NCBI GenBank assembly: GCA_937928455.1
Contig: CALFUG010000372.1
Span: 1-8,037 of the forward strand
Source of the DNA: an uncultured Clostridia bacterium
GTDB lineage: Bacteria; Bacillota; Clostridia; Peptostreptococcales; Anaerovoracaceae
DNA: 8,037 nucleotides
Direction of reading: 5' to 3'
In this document: in pieces, positions 6,795 through 8,037 of the stretch
Layout: each line of letters opens with the position of its first letter
Position numbering within the stretch: the first letter of the stretch is position 1
Notes under the pieces: model-generated
What the model was told of the DNA's origin: nothing
The model's input: only the letters and a program-made list of their open reading frames with translations
The model's database searches: none
Program-made: the position numbers and the translations under genes

Positions 6795-7505
6795 ATGAAA
6801 AAAGTGGAGATGATTTATGAGGGGAAAGCGAAAAAAATATACCGGACGGAAGATCCCCAATACTTTGTAATGGAATATAAGGATGATGCAACGGCCTTTA
6901 ATGGAGAAAAAAAAGGAAGCATTCGAGATAAGGGTGTGGTGAATAACCATATGGCTAATCTTTTGTTCCGTTATCTAGAACAGCATGGAATTGCGACTCA
7001 TTTCGTAGAAGAGCTGTCTCAGAGAGAAACGCTGGTAAAGGCTGTGGAAATTTTACCGTTAGAGGTGATTATCCGCAATGTGGCTGCTGGGTCCTTTTCA
7101 AAGCGCTATGGGGTTCCGGAAGGCCAGTCTCTAGCGAAAACCACCCTGGAGTTTTCATACAAGAAGGATGAGTTGGGAGATCCTCTGATTAATGAAGATC
7201 ACATATTCGCCCTAGAATTAGCCACGCCGGAACAATTGGAAAAAGTGAGAGAATATGCCTTTCGTATTAATGAGCTGCTTGCCGCCTTCTTTGATGAAAT
7301 CGGATTAACGCTCATTGACTTCAAACTGGAGTTTGGATGGTTTCAAGGAGAAATTCTTTTGGCAGATGAAATATCTCCGGACACCTGTCGCTTATGGGAT
7401 AAAAAGACAGGAGAAAAAATGGACAAAGACCGGTTCCGAAGGGATTTGGGAAATGTAGAGGAAGCGTATCAAGAAGTACTGAAACGTATTGTAGAAAAAG
7501 GATGA
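6795..7505 (+). CDS. purC: SAICAR synthase (phosphoribosylaminoimidazole-succinocarboxamide synthase)
   Basis: Joins CAIR and aspartate with ATP to make SAICAR, using the product of PurE encoded just upstream. The length of 236 residues is typical for bacterial PurC. Motifs seen: the N-terminal nucleotide-binding segment YEGKAKKIY (8-16), DATAFNGEKK with the following DKGVVNN, the family signature EVIIRNVAAGS (90-100), LIDFKLEFG (173-181) and DEISPDT (191-197). The ATG lies 3 bases after the purE stop, and its ribosome binding site GGGAGGGG (6781-6788) is inside the end of purE, so translation of the two is probably coupled. No oddity is seen. Confidence 0.98.
   Translation: MKKVEMIYEGKAKKIYRTEDPQYFVMEYKDDATAFNGEKKGSIRDKGVVNNHMANLLFRYLEQHGIATHFVEELSQRETLVKAVEILPLEVIIRNVAAGSFSKRYGVPEGQSLAKTTLEFSYKKDELGDPLINEDHIFALELATPEQLEKVREYAFRINELLAAFFDEIGLTLIDFKLEFGWFQGEILLADEISPDTCRLWDKKTGEKMDKDRFRRDLGNVEEAYQEVLKRIVEKG
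7497..7502 (+). promoter_or_regulatory. Ribosome binding site favouring the purM start at 7511
   Basis: AAAGGA at the end of purC lies 8 bases before ATG 7511 but runs into the upstream ATG at 7502, leaving no usable spacer for that codon. It therefore favours 7511. Confidence 0.5.
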
Positions 7506-7510
7506 AGAAG

Positions 7511-8037
7511 ATGGACAAGGAAAAGGGAATAAGCCCAGGGGTAACTTATCGGCAGGCCGGAGTAGATACCGTAAAAGCAGCAGAAGCGGTGCAGGAAATC
7601 AAAGGCTTGGCAGCAAAAACCTTTAACAAAAATGTGTTGGGAGAGATTGGGGGGTTTGGTAGTCTGTATCAATTACCATTGGAGGGAATGGGACAGCCGG
7701 TGCTGGTTTCCGGAACCGATGGAGTAGGTACGAAACTCAAAATCGCATTCTTAATGGATTGCCATCACACCATCGGTGTGGATTGTGTGGCCATGTGTGT
7801 GAATGATGTTTTGTGTCAGGGAGCTCGACCTTTGTTTTTCCTGGACTACATTGCTTGTGGAAAGCTGGAGCCATTAAAAATCAGGGATATTGTGAAAGGG
7901 ATTTCGGATGGTTGTATTCAAGCAGGAGCCGCATTGATTGGGGGAGAAACGGCAGAAATGCCGGGGTTCTATTCGGAGAATGAATACGACTTGGCGGGAT
8001 TCTGTGTAGGAATGGTGGATCGAGATTGCATGGTGGA
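7511..8037 (+). CDS. purM: Phosphoribosylformylglycinamidine cyclo-ligase (AIR synthase), 3'-truncated by window edge
   Basis: Closes the imidazole ring: FGAM + ATP gives AIR, the step after PurL. The frame is open to the window end (about 176 of the usual 340-350 residues). From Met at 7511: YRQAGVD near the N-terminus, TDGVGTK (69-75) of the ATP/substrate site, VAMCVND and LFFLDYIA in the middle, and GGETAEMPG (144-152). An in-frame ATG at 7502 overlaps the purC stop as ATGA and would add three residues (MKK), but the AAAGGA site is correctly spaced only for 7511. Cysteine is frequent, including at DCVAMC, LCQG and ACGK, where I recall Val, Leu or Thr in common homologs. purF, often found between purC and purM in clostridia, is absent here. 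Confidence 0.96.
   Translation, partial: MDKEKGISPGVTYRQAGVDTVKAAEAVQEIKGLAAKTFNKNVLGEIGGFGSLYQLPLEGMGQPVLVSGTDGVGTKLKIAFLMDCHHTIGVDCVAMCVNDVLCQGARPLFFLDYIACGKLEPLKIRDIVKGISDGCIQAGAALIGGETAEMPGFYSENEYDLAGFCVGMVDRDCMV

Overview
The window looks like chromosomal DNA of a low-to-moderate-GC anaerobic Firmicute of the class Clostridia. The reasons are strong AGGAGG-type ribosome binding sites, A/T-rich intergenic DNA, a single-chain clostridial-type PurL, a clostridial-type PurE, cysteine-rich proteins, and a TudS-related protein of a kind I know from clostridia. All six genes lie on the + strand. I see no RNA gene, insertion sequence, prophage, CRISPR array or broken gene.

Left part (1-2312): the C-terminal two thirds of a P2A-type Ca2+ transporting ATPase (truncated by the window edge), then after 48 bases a small cysteine-rich protein related to the TudS/DUF523 desulfidases. 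No terminator separates them, so they may be cotranscribed.

Middle (2313-2519): the only long non-coding stretch (207 bases). It holds a clear intrinsic terminator, a likely promoter and three inverted CGAA...TTCG pairs. Two pairs have exactly the same 27-base inner gap, which is the geometry I recall for Bacillus-type PurR operators (PurBoxes). One lies over the purL promoter and ribosome binding site. The other starts at the tudS stop codon. The third pair is inside the terminator stem.

Right part (2520-8037): a tightly packed de novo purine operon, purL-purE-purC-purM, with junctions of 9 and 3 bases and then a purC/purM junction that is either a 4-base overlap or a 5-base gap; purM runs off the window. 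The enzymes cover FGAR to FGAM (PurL), FGAM to AIR (PurM), carboxylation to CAIR (PurE, probably with a PurK not seen here) and CAIR to SAICAR (PurC). The order differs from the usual clostridial purE-purC-purF-purM: purL heads the operon and purF is not between purC and purM.

The protein-coding content is mostly ordinary housekeeping. The parts most worth a second look are the ordered PurBox-like array in the intergenic region and the uncharacterised TudS-like gene.
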